From assembly GCF_007004065.1 (NCBI RefSeq), contig NZ_VFSV01000005.1, forward strand, positions 103,210-167,209: a stretch of 64,000 bases of DNA, in the 5' to 3' direction. The DNA is from Palleronia caenipelagi. GTDB lineage: Bacteria > Pseudomonadota > Alphaproteobacteria > Rhodobacterales > Rhodobacteraceae. Under the pieces are notes generated by a model. It had not been told where the DNA came from. It saw only the letters and a list, made by a program, of their open reading frames with translations, and did no database searches. The translations under genes were made by a program, and so were the position numbers. Below are positions 18,645 to 26,789 of the stretch, one piece after another (the first letter of the stretch is position 1; the number at the start of each line of letters is the position of its first letter).

Positions 18645-19542
18645 GCCGGTCCTGATCGGGATCGACTGGGGCACCTCCTCGCTCCGCGCCTGTCTGATCG
18701 GCGCGGAGGGTGAGGTGCTCGACCGGGTCGCCTCGGATGAGGGGATCATGCAGGTCGAGGACGGCGATTTCGACGCCGTCTTCGACCGGCTGATCGGGCC
18801 GTGGAGGACCGGGCGCGACCTGCCGATCCTCGCCTCGGGCATGATCACCAGCCGCAATGGCTGGGTCGAGACACCTTATGTGGAGATGCCCGCAGGCGCG
18901 GACAGCCTCGCCTCGGCGCTGGTGGCCCACGAGACGAAGAGCGGCGCACGGATTCACTTTGTCACCGGTGCCACGACCACCCACGCCACGGGACCAGACG
19001 TGATGCGGGGCGAAGAGACCCAGATCATCGGCGCCGCTGCGATCGGCATGGCCGACGGAACCTTTGTCATGCCGGGCACCCACAGCAAATGGGTGCATGT
19101 GGCCGGGGGCCGGATCGAAGATTTCGCGACCTACATGACCGGCGAGATCTTTGCCGCGCTCAGCGGTCACACGATCCTCGGGCGGCTGATGGAGGGCTCT
19201 GGCTTTAACGCCGACGGCTTCGCCAAAGGCGTCAAGGCCGCGCTGGCCGAGGACGCGAACCTGCTCCACGACCTGTTCCATGTCCGCACCTTGCCGCTGA
19301 TGGGGCAAATCCCGGCGACCGAGACCGCCGATTTTCTGTCAGGGCTGCTGATCGGAACCGAGATCGCATCGGCCCGGCGACAGGCCGGAACGCTTGGAGA
19401 GATCACAATTGTCGGGCGCAGTGATCTGGCGGACCGCTACGAGATCGCCCTCAGCGCCGCCGGTCTGAAAAGCCGCCGCGCGCCGGATGATATCGTCGCC
19501 CGGGGGCACCTCCTCATCGCAAAAGCCGCAGGATTGATCTGA
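18625..19542 (+). CDS. dgoK: 2-dehydro-3-deoxygalactonokinase
   Basis: DgoK phosphorylates 2-keto-3-deoxygalactonate at C6. The 305-residue protein begins with a phosphate-binding motif (IGIDWGTSSLRACLIG) and carries ETQIIGAA, FVMPGTHSKWVHV and TYMTGEIFAAL, all characteristic of the DgoK family. ATG 18625 lies inside the preceding gene, and the stop/start with the aldolase overlaps by one base (TGATG). No galactonate dehydratase (DgoD) is adjacent, so the KDGal would have to come from another enzyme or another pathway. The overlap structure indicates a single transcription unit from 16,915 to 20,168 or 20,591. Confidence 0.92.
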   Translation: MNSAASEPVLIGIDWGTSSLRACLIGAEGEVLDRVASDEGIMQVEDGDFDAVFDRLIGPWRTGRDLPILASGMITSRNGWVETPYVEMPAGADSLASALVAHETKSGARIHFVTGATTTHATGPDVMRGEETQIIGAAAIGMADGTFVMPGTHSKWVHVAGGRIEDFATYMTGEIFAALSGHTILGRLMEGSGFNADGFAKGVKAALAEDANLLHDLFHVRTLPLMGQIPATETADFLSGLLIGTEIASARRQAGTLGEITIVGRSDLADRYEIALSAAGLKSRRAPDDIVARGHLLIAKAAGLI

Positions 19543-20168
19543 TGACTGACCTCTCAACCGCCATGGCCGCAAACCCCCTGATCGCGATCCTGCGCGGGCT
19601 CGTGCCTGACAACGCCGAAGCCGTCTCTGACGTGCTGGTCGAGGCGGGGTTTCGTATCATCGAGGTGCCGCTGAACTCGCCCGATCCCTGCGCCTCCATC
19701 GCCCGGATCGCCAAACGCCACGGCGAGACCGCCGTGGTCGGTGCCGGGACGGTTCTGACCGTCGCCGATGTGGAGGTTGTGGCCGAGGCAGGGGGCCGGA
19801 TCATCGTCTGCCCGAACATGAACCCCGAGGTGGGCCGCGCGGCGGTCGAGCGGGGCCTCTACTGGTGCCCCGGCGCAATCACCCCGTCCGAAGCCTTTGC
19901 GGCGCTGGAGATCGGCGCGGCGGTGCTCAAGATCTTCCCTGCCGAGTTGGTCCCGCCCGCCGCGATCAAGGCTATGCGCGCGGTCCTGCCCCCCGAGACT
20001 GTCATCGCCGCCGTTGGGGGCATCACGCCCGAGACCATGGACCAGTGGACAGAGGTCGGAGTGAACGGGTTCGGCCTCGGCTCCGCCCTTTTCAAGCCGT
20101 CCTACACGCTCGAGGAGATTGCGGAGCGGGCGGCGGCGTTTGTCTCCGCACTGGCTCAGCGAGGCTAA
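19542..20168 (+). CDS. dgoA: 2-dehydro-3-deoxy-6-phosphogalactonate aldolase
   Basis: A class I aldolase of the KDPG/KHG family that splits KDPGal into pyruvate and glyceraldehyde-3-phosphate. The catalytic Lys is in AVLKIFPAELVPP. The substrate and phosphate loops are in AILRGLVPDNAEAV and VVGAGTVLTVADV, and the final Gly-rich phosphate site is VNGFGLGSALFKP. Length is 208 residues. It is directly coupled to dgoK. The pair supplies a standard exit to central metabolism. Confidence 0.93.
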   Translation: MTDLSTAMAANPLIAILRGLVPDNAEAVSDVLVEAGFRIIEVPLNSPDPCASIARIAKRHGETAVVGAGTVLTVADVEVVAEAGGRIIVCPNMNPEVGRAAVERGLYWCPGAITPSEAFAALEIGAAVLKIFPAELVPPAAIKAMRAVLPPETVIAAVGGITPETMDQWTEVGVNGFGLGSALFKPSYTLEEIAERAAAFVSALAQRG

Positions 20169-20177
20169 GTAGCCGGC

Positions 20178-20591
20178 ATGTCCGCCCTGTCTGTGCCCCC
20201 TGCCCCGGACCGGCGACCGTACGTTGCGCTCGTCGCCCATGACGCGCGTAAGGACGAGATCGTTAAGTGGGCTGGCCGCCACGCCGCGCAACTGGCCCGG
20301 GTGGAGATCGTCTCCACCGGCACCACCGGCGGTCGGATCTCTGAGGCCTACCCCGAGCTCAGCGTCACGCGATTGAAAAGCGGCCCGCTGGGCGGGGATC
20401 AGCAGATCGGCGCGATGATCTGCGAGGGCCAGATTGCCGCGCTGATCTTCTTCGTCGACCCGCTGTCGCCCATGCCCCATGATGTGGATGTCAAAGCGCT
20501 GACCCGGCTGGCCACGGTCTATGACCTGCCCATGGCCTGCTCCGCCTCGACGGCCGATCTGATCGTGAACGGACTTCTGGGCGCGCCTTAG
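20178..20591 (+). CDS. mgsA: Methylglyoxal synthase
   Basis: MgsA converts dihydroxyacetone phosphate to methylglyoxal and inorganic phosphate. The family motifs are all present: [11 protein letters not shown] at residue 17, [21 protein letters not shown] and [20 protein letters not shown], including the conserved catalytic Asp residues. The 137-residue length is a little shorter than the E. coli enzyme. It starts 9 nt after the aldolase stop and may be the last gene of the operon. Its 3' end overlaps the convergent FMN oxidase gene by 4 nt. A methylglyoxal-to-lactate bypass feeding the FMN-dependent oxidases nearby is possible but unproven. Confidence 0.93.
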   Translation: MSALSVPPAPDRRPYVALVAHDARKDEIVKWAGRHAAQLARVEIVSTGTTGGRISEAYPELSVTRLKSGPLGGDQQIGAMICEGQIAALIFFVDPLSPMPHDVDVKALTRLATVYDLPMACSASTADLIVNGLLGAP

Positions 20592-21754
20592 GCCGGATCC
20601 AGAAGAGCAGTCGCGATCTCGTCCAGACGGTCGATGCCAAGCTGGCTCATATTGGCCTGCATATCCGCCTTAAGCACGTGTATCACATGCTCGATGCCTC
20701 GCGCTCCGAACGCGGCCACAGCGTAGTGAAATGCGCGGCCCAGCATGACGAAATCCGCGCCCTTCGCATATGCGCGCAGAATGTCGAGACCCCAGTTGAC
20801 GCCGGAATCGTAGATCAGCGGCATATCTGGGCCTACCGCCTCGCGGATCAGCGGCAGCTGGTCGATGACGGCGGGACCGGCTTCGAACTGGCGACCGGAA
20901 TGGTCCGACACCCAGAGGCAATCGGCCCCTTTGGAGGCTATACGGCGGGCATCGTCGGGGTTCAGCACACCCTTTACCGCGAGATGTCCGTCCCATTCGT
21001 CGCGCAAGGCCCGCAGGTAGTCCCAGTCCGGGATACCACGAATGAGCGCGCCCGCATGGGTAAAGCTCTCCCGGCCCCGCTGAGGGATGTAATCGTCAAA
21101 GAAGCGCATCCTAGGGATCCGCGCCTCGCGCAGCTGCGCCAGCGACCAGGACGGGCGGCGGGCCATGTCGAAGAGCGTGCGCAGATCGGCCTTGGGCGGG
21201 ACCGTGAGATTGGCGCGGCGCTGACGCTCCCTGCGACTTTCCTCGGGCACATCCACGGTCAGGACCAACGTGTGAAAGCCCGCCGCCTTGATCCGCGCGA
21301 GCATGGCACGCCGCAACTCGGGGGAATTCACCGGATAATGCTGAAACCACCCCACATCCCCGATCTCGTCCGCCACATCTTCGGGAGAGGCAACGGCGAC
21401 GCTGGACTGGCAGTAAGGGATGTTGTGGGCGACGGCGGCGCGGGCGAGCATCCGCTCGGCCCCGGCCCAGATCAGTCCCGACATTCCCACCGGTGCGATG
21501 CCAAAGGGCAGGTCGTAGGAACGGCCCATGAGCGTCGTGCCGAACTGCGCCTTGATCTGGCCGCGCAGCACGCGCGGCATGAAACGGATGGCGTCGAGGG
21601 CATCGCAGTTGATCTGCAACCCCCGCTGCCGGCCCGTGGCACTGTCGAGATATTCAAAAACGAAATGAGGGATTCTGCGGCGCGCGCGGCGCCGCAGATC
21701 ATCGATAGAGGGATGCGACAGATCGAGATCCGTCCGGCTCAGGATCTGTCGCAT
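20588..21754 (-). CDS. FMN-dependent alpha-hydroxy-acid oxidase/dehydrogenase (first copy)
   Basis: A 388-residue member of the lactate dehydrogenase (LldD) / glycolate oxidase family. It oxidises an L-2-hydroxy acid to a keto acid with FMN. The catalytic motif normally reads SNHGGRQLD; here it is [19 protein letters not shown], which keeps the catalytic His and Arg but changes the surrounding residues. FMN-binding blocks include [32 protein letters not shown] and [14 protein letters not shown]. It is the last gene of the minus-strand TRAP operon, 11 nt after dctM. The altered active-site loop suggests a substrate other than lactate. Confidence 0.87.
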   Translation of the reverse strand: MRQILSRTDLDLSHPSIDDLRRRARRRIPHFVFEYLDSATGRQRGLQINCDALDAIRFMPRVLRGQIKAQFGTTLMGRSYDLPFGIAPVGMSGLIWAGAERMLARAAVAHNIPYCQSSVAVASPEDVADEIGDVGWFQHYPVNSPELRRAMLARIKAAGFHTLVLTVDVPEESRRERQRRANLTVPPKADLRTLFDMARRPSWSLAQLREARIPRMRFFDDYIPQRGRESFTHAGALIRGIPDWDYLRALRDEWDGHLAVKGVLNPDDARRIASKGADCLWVSDHSGRQFEAGPAVIDQLPLIREAVGPDMPLIYDSGVNWGLDILRAYAKGADFVMLGRAFHYAVAAFGARGIEHVIHVLKADMQANMSQLGIDRLDEIATALLDPA

Positions 21755-21765
21755 CTCCGTCTCCG

Positions 21766-23049
21766 TCAGTAGAGCGACGGCAGCGCCAGGGAGAGCGCGG
21801 GCACATAGGTGATCAGCAGCAACAGGATCAGCATGCCGACGAAGAACGGCAGGATCGCCCGGCTGAGGCTCTCGATGGAGACCTTCGAGATGCTACTGGC
21901 CACAAAGAGGTTCACCCCCAAGGGCGGCGTGCAGAACCCGATGGCGAGGTTCACCGTCAGAATCACGCCAAACACGATGGGATCAACCCCCAGCGCCTGC
22001 GCCACCGGCAACAGGATCGGTGTCATGATGATGATCGAGGAGATCGTCTCCATGAACATGCCGATGACCAGGAGGAGCAGATTGATCAGCAAGAGGATGA
22101 TGATCGGATTGTCCGACAGACCCGTGATGCTGTTCGACAGGTTGGTGGGGATCTGCGCCAGCGTGATCAGGCGGCCAAAGGCGGTGGCCATGATGACGAG
22201 GACGAGGATTGAGCCACTTGTCTTGGCACTGCCAGCGAGAACTTCGGGCAGGTCTCGGATCGTCAGGTCCTTGTAGACAAAGATTCCGATGATCGCCGCA
22301 TAGACCACCGCCACGGCGCCTGCTTCGGTCGGCGTGAAGATGCCGCTATAGATGCCACCGAGGATGATGCCGGGCACCAGCAGCGCCAGGAACGACGCTC
22401 GGAAGGTTTTCCAGACACTGGCGCCCGAGAAGGTCGTGGTGGACTGGAGGACCGCTTCTTCCTTGCGCAGCAGGAACCGCGCCATGAGCATGAACATCAC
22501 AGCGAACATGACGCCGGGGATGACACCCGCGAGGAACAGCTTGCCGATGGAGACCTCGGCGGTCACCCCGTAGATGATAAAGGGGATGCTCGGCGGGATC
22601 ATCACGCCGATCATGCCCGACGACGCCGTCAGCGCGCCGGAGAATTTGCGCGTGTAGCCGACCTTTTCCATCTCGGGGATCATGTTCGAGCCGATGGCCG
22701 CCACGGTCGCGGGGGAGGAACCGGAGATCGCGGCGAAGAACACGCAGGCCAGCACGTTCACATAGGCGAGGCCGCCACGAATATGGCCGATCAGCGCGTT
22801 GGCAAAATCCACCAGACGGCGCGACATGCCGCCATGCTGCATCAGGTCACCTGCCAGAATGAAGAGCGGCACGGCGATCAGGGGGAAGCTGTCAGCACCA
22901 GTCACCACCGAACGGGCCAGCAGTACCAAGGGCGGCGTGCCGTCGACGAACAGCATCACCACCATGGTGGCGAGGCCGAGGCAGATACCGATGGGGACGC
23001 TGAACAAGAGCAGCGCGAACAGGGTCAGAAAAAGTACGGTTGCAAGCAT
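21766..23049 (-). CDS. dctM: TRAP transporter large permease, DctM
   Basis: The large membrane subunit of a tripartite ATP-independent periplasmic transporter, using the sodium or proton gradient. It has 427 residues and about 12 hydrophobic helices. Family marks include VFFAAISGSSPATVAAIGSNM near residue 108, PSIPFIIYGVTAEVSIGKLFLAG and NLAIGFCTPPLGVNLFVASSI. The start at 23049 is 10 nt after the dctQ stop. With DctP and DctQ it forms a complete carboxylate or sugar-acid uptake system. Confidence 0.95.
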   Translation of the reverse strand: MLATVLFLTLFALLLFSVPIGICLGLATMVVMLFVDGTPPLVLLARSVVTGADSFPLIAVPLFILAGDLMQHGGMSRRLVDFANALIGHIRGGLAYVNVLACVFFAAISGSSPATVAAIGSNMIPEMEKVGYTRKFSGALTASSGMIGVMIPPSIPFIIYGVTAEVSIGKLFLAGVIPGVMFAVMFMLMARFLLRKEEAVLQSTTTFSGASVWKTFRASFLALLVPGIILGGIYSGIFTPTEAGAVAVVYAAIIGIFVYKDLTIRDLPEVLAGSAKTSGSILVLVIMATAFGRLITLAQIPTNLSNSITGLSDNPIIILLLINLLLLVIGMFMETISSIIIMTPILLPVAQALGVDPIVFGVILTVNLAIGFCTPPLGVNLFVASSISKVSIESLSRAILPFFVGMLILLLLITYVPALSLALPSLY

Positions 23050-23059
23050 GTCCGGGTCC

Positions 23060-23554
23060 TCACGCCTTGGCGTTGTCTAGGGCTGCGATCTCGTGCAGCG
23101 TGCGCTTCAGGTACTGGATGACGCGGAACGCCGAGAGCGTCGCGCCAACGGGGGCGGAGGCGTAGAGGATCGGGATGGGCAGGCCCAGCACCACCGATTT
23201 CTGGCTGGCGACAAAGGGCATCTGGATGAGCTTCAGGCATTCCCAGGTGAGGATTGCGAGGAACCCCAGCACCAACAGGCCCACCGCCACGTCCACATAG
23301 AGCTGACCGCGCTTGCCCAGCAGGTCCCGCAACACCGTAATGCGCACATGGTCGCCGGTGTGGAACGCATAACTGACCCCCAGCCAGACGAACCAGACGA
23401 ACAGCCACAGGGTCAGTTCCTCGCCCCAGGACAGGGACGCGTTCATGATGTAGCGCATGAAGACATTGCCAAAGATCAACAACACAATGGCGGCGAGGAG
23501 CAGGCTCGCCAGAGCCTTTTCCGCGTTCTGGTTCAACCACTTCAGAACCGGCAT
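23060..23554 (-). CDS. dctQ: TRAP transporter small permease, DctQ
   Basis: The small membrane subunit, of 164 residues and four predicted helices: ALASLLLAAIVLLIFGNVFM, LTLWLFVWFVWLGVSYAF, VAVGLLVLGFLAILTW and ILYASAPVGATLSAFRVI. The segment SWGEELTLWLFVWFVWLG, following the first helix, is the usual DctQ signature. ATG 23554 is chosen because GGAGGAAACC lies just upstream; the long in-frame extension covers the hairpin and the end of dctP. It sits between dctP and dctM. Confidence 0.93.
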   Translation of the reverse strand: MPVLKWLNQNAEKALASLLLAAIVLLIFGNVFMRYIMNASLSWGEELTLWLFVWFVWLGVSYAFHTGDHVRITVLRDLLGKRGQLYVDVAVGLLVLGFLAILTWECLKLIQMPFVASQKSVVLGLPIPILYASAPVGATLSAFRVIQYLKRTLHEIAALDNAKA

Positions 23555-23579
23555 GAGGTTTCCTCCCTGAGAAAAAAGA

Positions 23580-23612
23580 GGGCGCCCGGACCAGTGAAGG
23601 TCGGGGCGCCCC
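23580..23612 (-). terminator. Intercistronic hairpin/attenuator between dctP and dctQ
   Basis: Read on the minus strand, a GC-rich stem of about 13 bp with one mismatch (arms at 23580-23592 and 23599-23611) and a 6-nt loop is followed by CTCTTTTTTC. It starts about 25 nt after the dctP stop. Such partial terminators would let the binding protein be made in excess over the membrane subunits. Confidence 0.75.
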
Positions 23613-23636
23613 GGTTGGTCTACCCGCGCACGGGGA

Positions 23637-24635
23637 TCAGTTGCCGCTGGCCGCCGCGACCGCAGCCACCCAGGCGTCATAGGCCTCGGCACCGACTTCG
23701 TCGCGGTATTGCAGACGGACCTCTTCGGTCTTGTCGGCAAAGGCCTGACGTTGCTCGGAGGTCAGCTCCAGCACTTCGACACCGGCATTGCGGATCTCTT
23801 CGAGTTGCGCGGCATCCTCGGAGGCGATCAGCTCGGCCTGATAGTCACGGGCTTCAGCCATGGAGGACATCACCAGCTCTTTGTGCTCATCCGACAGGCT
23901 GTCCCAGAAGAACTGCGACATCACCGGCATGTAGACTGCAAAAACGTGGCCCGTGGTGGTGAGATATTTCTGCACCTCGTAGAAGCGCTGCGAGGTGATG
24001 ATCGCCAGCGGGTTTTCCTGCCCGTCGATCACGCCCTGCTGAAGCGCCGAGTAAACCTCGCCAAAGTTCATCGGCGTGGGGTTGGCGCCCAGCGTCTCGA
24101 AAGTTGCCACATGGGCGGGCACCTTCATGGTGCGCAGCTTCACACCTTCCAGGTCCTCGGGAGTCTCGATCGGACGCACATTGTTGGTGACGTTGCGCAC
24201 CCCGAGCTCCAGCCAGCCCAGACCCTTCAGGCCCTGCTGCTCCACACGCGACAGCATGCTGTCGCCCGCTTCACCCTGAAGCACGTCCCAGGCCACGTCC
24301 TTGGACGGGTACATATAGGGCAGCTCGACCACCGCAAAGGCCGGATCCCAGCCCGCAAAGAAGGACGACGGCGGTACAGCCATCTCCAGAACACCGGTCT
24401 GGACGCCCTCGATCATCTCGCGGTCGGGGCCCATCTGCGAGGACGGGAAAAGCTGAACGTCGATCTCACCATCGGAGCCCGCTTCGACCAGTTCCTCGAA
24501 CTTCTGCATGGCGCGATGCATGTGAAAGGCTTCGGCGGCGCCGTGGCCAACCTTTATGACGGTTTCAGCCGACGCTGTAAACGCCAGACCTGCTGACAGA
24601 ACAACGCTGAGCGCGATGGTGGTTTTGGTGAACAC
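23637..24635 (-). CDS. dctP: TRAP transporter substrate-binding protein, DctP
   Basis: The periplasmic solute receptor, 332 residues. The signal peptide is MFTKTTIALSVVLSAGLAF plus TASAE, with cleavage after ASA. The mature part starts TVIKVGHGAAEAFHMHRAM. The substrate-carboxylate Arg is expected in GVKLRTMKVPAHVATFETLG, followed by the family core NPTPMNFGEVYSALQQGVIDGQE. It is the promoter-proximal gene of dctPQM and the first FMN oxidase gene. An inverted repeat lies 32 nt upstream. The ligand is probably a hydroxy or sugar acid, on the basis of the linked oxidases. Confidence 0.94.
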   Translation of the reverse strand: MFTKTTIALSVVLSAGLAFTASAETVIKVGHGAAEAFHMHRAMQKFEELVEAGSDGEIDVQLFPSSQMGPDREMIEGVQTGVLEMAVPPSSFFAGWDPAFAVVELPYMYPSKDVAWDVLQGEAGDSMLSRVEQQGLKGLGWLELGVRNVTNNVRPIETPEDLEGVKLRTMKVPAHVATFETLGANPTPMNFGEVYSALQQGVIDGQENPLAIITSQRFYEVQKYLTTTGHVFAVYMPVMSQFFWDSLSDEHKELVMSSMAEARDYQAELIASEDAAQLEEIRNAGVEVLELTSEQRQAFADKTEEVRLQYRDEVGAEAYDAWVAAVAAASGN

Positions 24636-24666
24636 GGTTTCCTCCCCGAAGCTTCATTGCAACTGC

Positions 24667-24707
24667 TATCTGAGATATCAGATATTGGTCGCGATTCAAG
24701 CAATATC
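24667..24707. promoter_or_regulatory. Overlapping inverted repeats upstream of the TRAP operon
   Basis: The first repeat has perfect arms TATCTGA (24667-24673) and TCAGATA (24678-24684) around GATA. The second has arms GATATTG (24681-24687) and CAATATC (24701-24707). The first contains the same ATATCAGATA 10-mer as the palindrome at 16871-16893. It lies between the divergent dctP and the second FMN oxidase gene and could control both. Confidence 0.6.
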
Positions 24708-24851
24708 TTTGGCCGGCCCCGATAGGGCGTCGCTCGGCCTGACCGAAACGGCGAAGTGACTGCGGCAATCGCGACGCTGGCTCGTGAAAGGGCTTGCTCC
24801 GAAGAGCTGGGCGGGCTTCCATCGCGTTCAGGTTCATGGAGGGATCACCAG

Positions 24852-26003
24852 ATGTTCATGCGTCTGAAGGATTGTCACAACTTTCAGGATTTCCGCACTC
24901 TGGCGCGAAAACGTCTGCCGGGGCCGATCTACAACTACATCGACGGCGCGGCGGATGATGAGACGACCTATAACCGCAACACCGAAGCCTTTCGCGACGT
25001 GGATCTGGTGCCCAGCATCCTGCGCGGAGTCGAAGAGGTGGATACCTCGGTCACGGTGATGGGGCAAAAGCTCGACACACCGTTCTACTGCTCGCCCACC
25101 GCTTTGCAGCGCCTGTTCCACCACGATGGCGAACGTGCCGTGGCCGCCGCGGCGGAGAAGTTCGGCACCATGTTCGGGGTCTCGTCGTTGGGGACTGTCA
25201 GCCTCGAAGAGCTGCGTAAGAAACACAAGAACCCGCAATGCTACCAGTTCTATTTCCACAAGGACCGGGGCCTGAACCGCGCGATGATGGAACGGGCGAA
25301 GGAGGCCGGGGTCGAGGTGATGATGCTGACCGTGGACAGCATCACCGGCGGCAACCGCGAACGTGACAAGCGGACGGGGTTTTCCATTCCGTTCCGCCTG
25401 AACCTCTCTGGGTTGACCCAATTCGCGATCAAACCCGCCTGGGGGATCAACTACGTCACCCACGAGAAATTCGCCTTGCCGCAGCTCGATTACCACATCG
25501 ACACCGGGGGCAGTGCGTCGTCCATTGCCGGGTATTTCACCAATATGCTCGACCCGTCGATGAACTGGGATGACGTGGCCGAAATGGTGGACTTCTGGGG
25601 CGGGCAGTTCTGCCTCAAGGGCGTCATGTCCGCCGAAGATGCCGTCCACGCTGCCGAGATCGGCTGCACCGGCGTGGTGATTTCGAACCACGGAGGGCGG
25701 CAGCTCGACGGCTCCCGCGCGCCATTCGATCAGCTCGACGAAATCGTGCAGGCGGCGGGGGATCGGCTCGATGTCCTGCTGGACAGCGGCGTGACGCGGG
25801 GAACCCACGTGCTCAAGGCTCTGTCACTGGGGGCCAAGGCCGTCGGGGTCGGGCGCTACTACCTCTTCCCCCTCGCGGCGGCGGGTCAGCCGGGGGTCGA
25901 GCGGGCGCTGGGTCTGATGCAGGACGAAATCGTCCGCGACATGCGGCTGATGGGCTGCACGCGCATCGACCAGCTTGGCAAGCACAACCTGCGCTTCCGC
26001 TGA
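24852..26003 (+). CDS. lldD: FMN-dependent alpha-hydroxy-acid dehydrogenase, LldD type (second copy)
   Basis: A 383-residue L-lactate dehydrogenase (quinone)-type flavoprotein. The canonical active-site motif VVISNHGGRQLDGSRAPFDQL is complete, with the catalytic His and substrate Arg. N-terminal PGPIYNYIDGAADDETTYNRN and the FMN-phosphate region LLDSGVTRGTHVLKAL are also typical. ATG 24852 is chosen because GGAGGGATCA lies upstream, giving the start MFMRLKDCHNFQDFRTLAR; a longer in-frame start at 24756 has no support. It is divergent from dctP. Lactate is the default substrate, but the linked TRAP system leaves other hydroxy acids open. Confidence 0.9.
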   Translation: MFMRLKDCHNFQDFRTLARKRLPGPIYNYIDGAADDETTYNRNTEAFRDVDLVPSILRGVEEVDTSVTVMGQKLDTPFYCSPTALQRLFHHDGERAVAAAAEKFGTMFGVSSLGTVSLEELRKKHKNPQCYQFYFHKDRGLNRAMMERAKEAGVEVMMLTVDSITGGNRERDKRTGFSIPFRLNLSGLTQFAIKPAWGINYVTHEKFALPQLDYHIDTGGSASSIAGYFTNMLDPSMNWDDVAEMVDFWGGQFCLKGVMSAEDAVHAAEIGCTGVVISNHGGRQLDGSRAPFDQLDEIVQAAGDRLDVLLDSGVTRGTHVLKALSLGAKAVGVGRYYLFPLAAAGQPGVERALGLMQDEIVRDMRLMGCTRIDQLGKHNLRFR

Positions 26004-26006
26004 AAT

Positions 26007-26789
26007 TCAGGCCCAGGGAGGCGGGGTCCTATTCAGAAATGCCTCGATCCCAGCCCTCGCCTCGTCGCCTTCCCAGATATCGGCAAGGCGGCGGATCGTG
26101 TCCTCGATTACCTCACTGTCGATGCGGGGGCTGAGCGCGCGGGTCAGGGATTTGGCCGCCGCAACGGCGCCGGGCGCAACGGACAGATAGGGCGTGACCT
26201 CAGCCTCGACCGCCTCAGCCATCCGATCCGCCGGGACAATGCGCGAGACGATGCCAAGCTCCAGCGCTTCCTCGGCATCGAAGATCCGCGCCGACATGAA
26301 CACCCGCCGTGCGGCGCCTTCGCCCATCCGCGCCAGCACGTACGGGCCAATCGTGGCAGGGATCAGGCCCAGCCGGGTTTCCGTAAGGCCGAATCGTGTG
26401 GCCGGGTCCGCCAGCACCACATCGGCCACGCACGCCATCCCGATGCCGCCCCCATAGGCGCCCCCGTGCAGCCGGGCGATCAGCGGGGACGGCATCTCGT
26501 TCAGCGCCCGCAACATATGCGCCAGTTCCCGGGCGGCGGCGATCCGGCCAGGGCGATCGGCCTCAATCTGGTCCCGCATCCATTCGAGATCGCCGCCCGC
26601 ACAGAACACGTCCCCGGCCCCATCCAACACCACCGCGCGGGTCTCTGCCTCGGCCCCGATCCCCAGCGCCATCTGCGTCAGCTCCGCAATCATCTGCCCC
26701 GACATAGCGTTCCGTTTATCCGGACGGTTCAGAGTGACACGGACAACGCCCCGCGCATCACGGATCACAGTTAAGGTTTCATAGCTCAT
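26007..26789 (-). CDS. liuC: Enoyl-CoA hydratase family; probable methylglutaconyl-CoA hydratase
   Basis: A 260-residue crotonase-fold enzyme. The oxyanion-hole segments are GAGDVFCAGGDLEWM near residue 57 and ARLHGGAYGGGIGMACVADVV near residue 105, followed by the family pattern ATRFGLTETRLGLIPATIGPYV. In the liu operon this enzyme hydrates 3-methylglutaconyl-CoA to HMG-CoA. The assignment rests on its being coupled by a 4-nt overlap to HMG-CoA lyase and placed with both carboxylase subunits. Its 3' end stops 3 nt short of the convergent lldD-type gene. Confidence 0.87.
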   Translation of the reverse strand: MSYETLTVIRDARGVVRVTLNRPDKRNAMSGQMIAELTQMALGIGAEAETRAVVLDGAGDVFCAGGDLEWMRDQIEADRPGRIAAARELAHMLRALNEMPSPLIARLHGGAYGGGIGMACVADVVLADPATRFGLTETRLGLIPATIGPYVLARMGEGAARRVFMSARIFDAEEALELGIVSRIVPADRMAEAVEAEVTPYLSVAPGAVAAAKSLTRALSPRIDSEVIEDTIRRLADIWEGDEARAGIEAFLNRTPPPWA

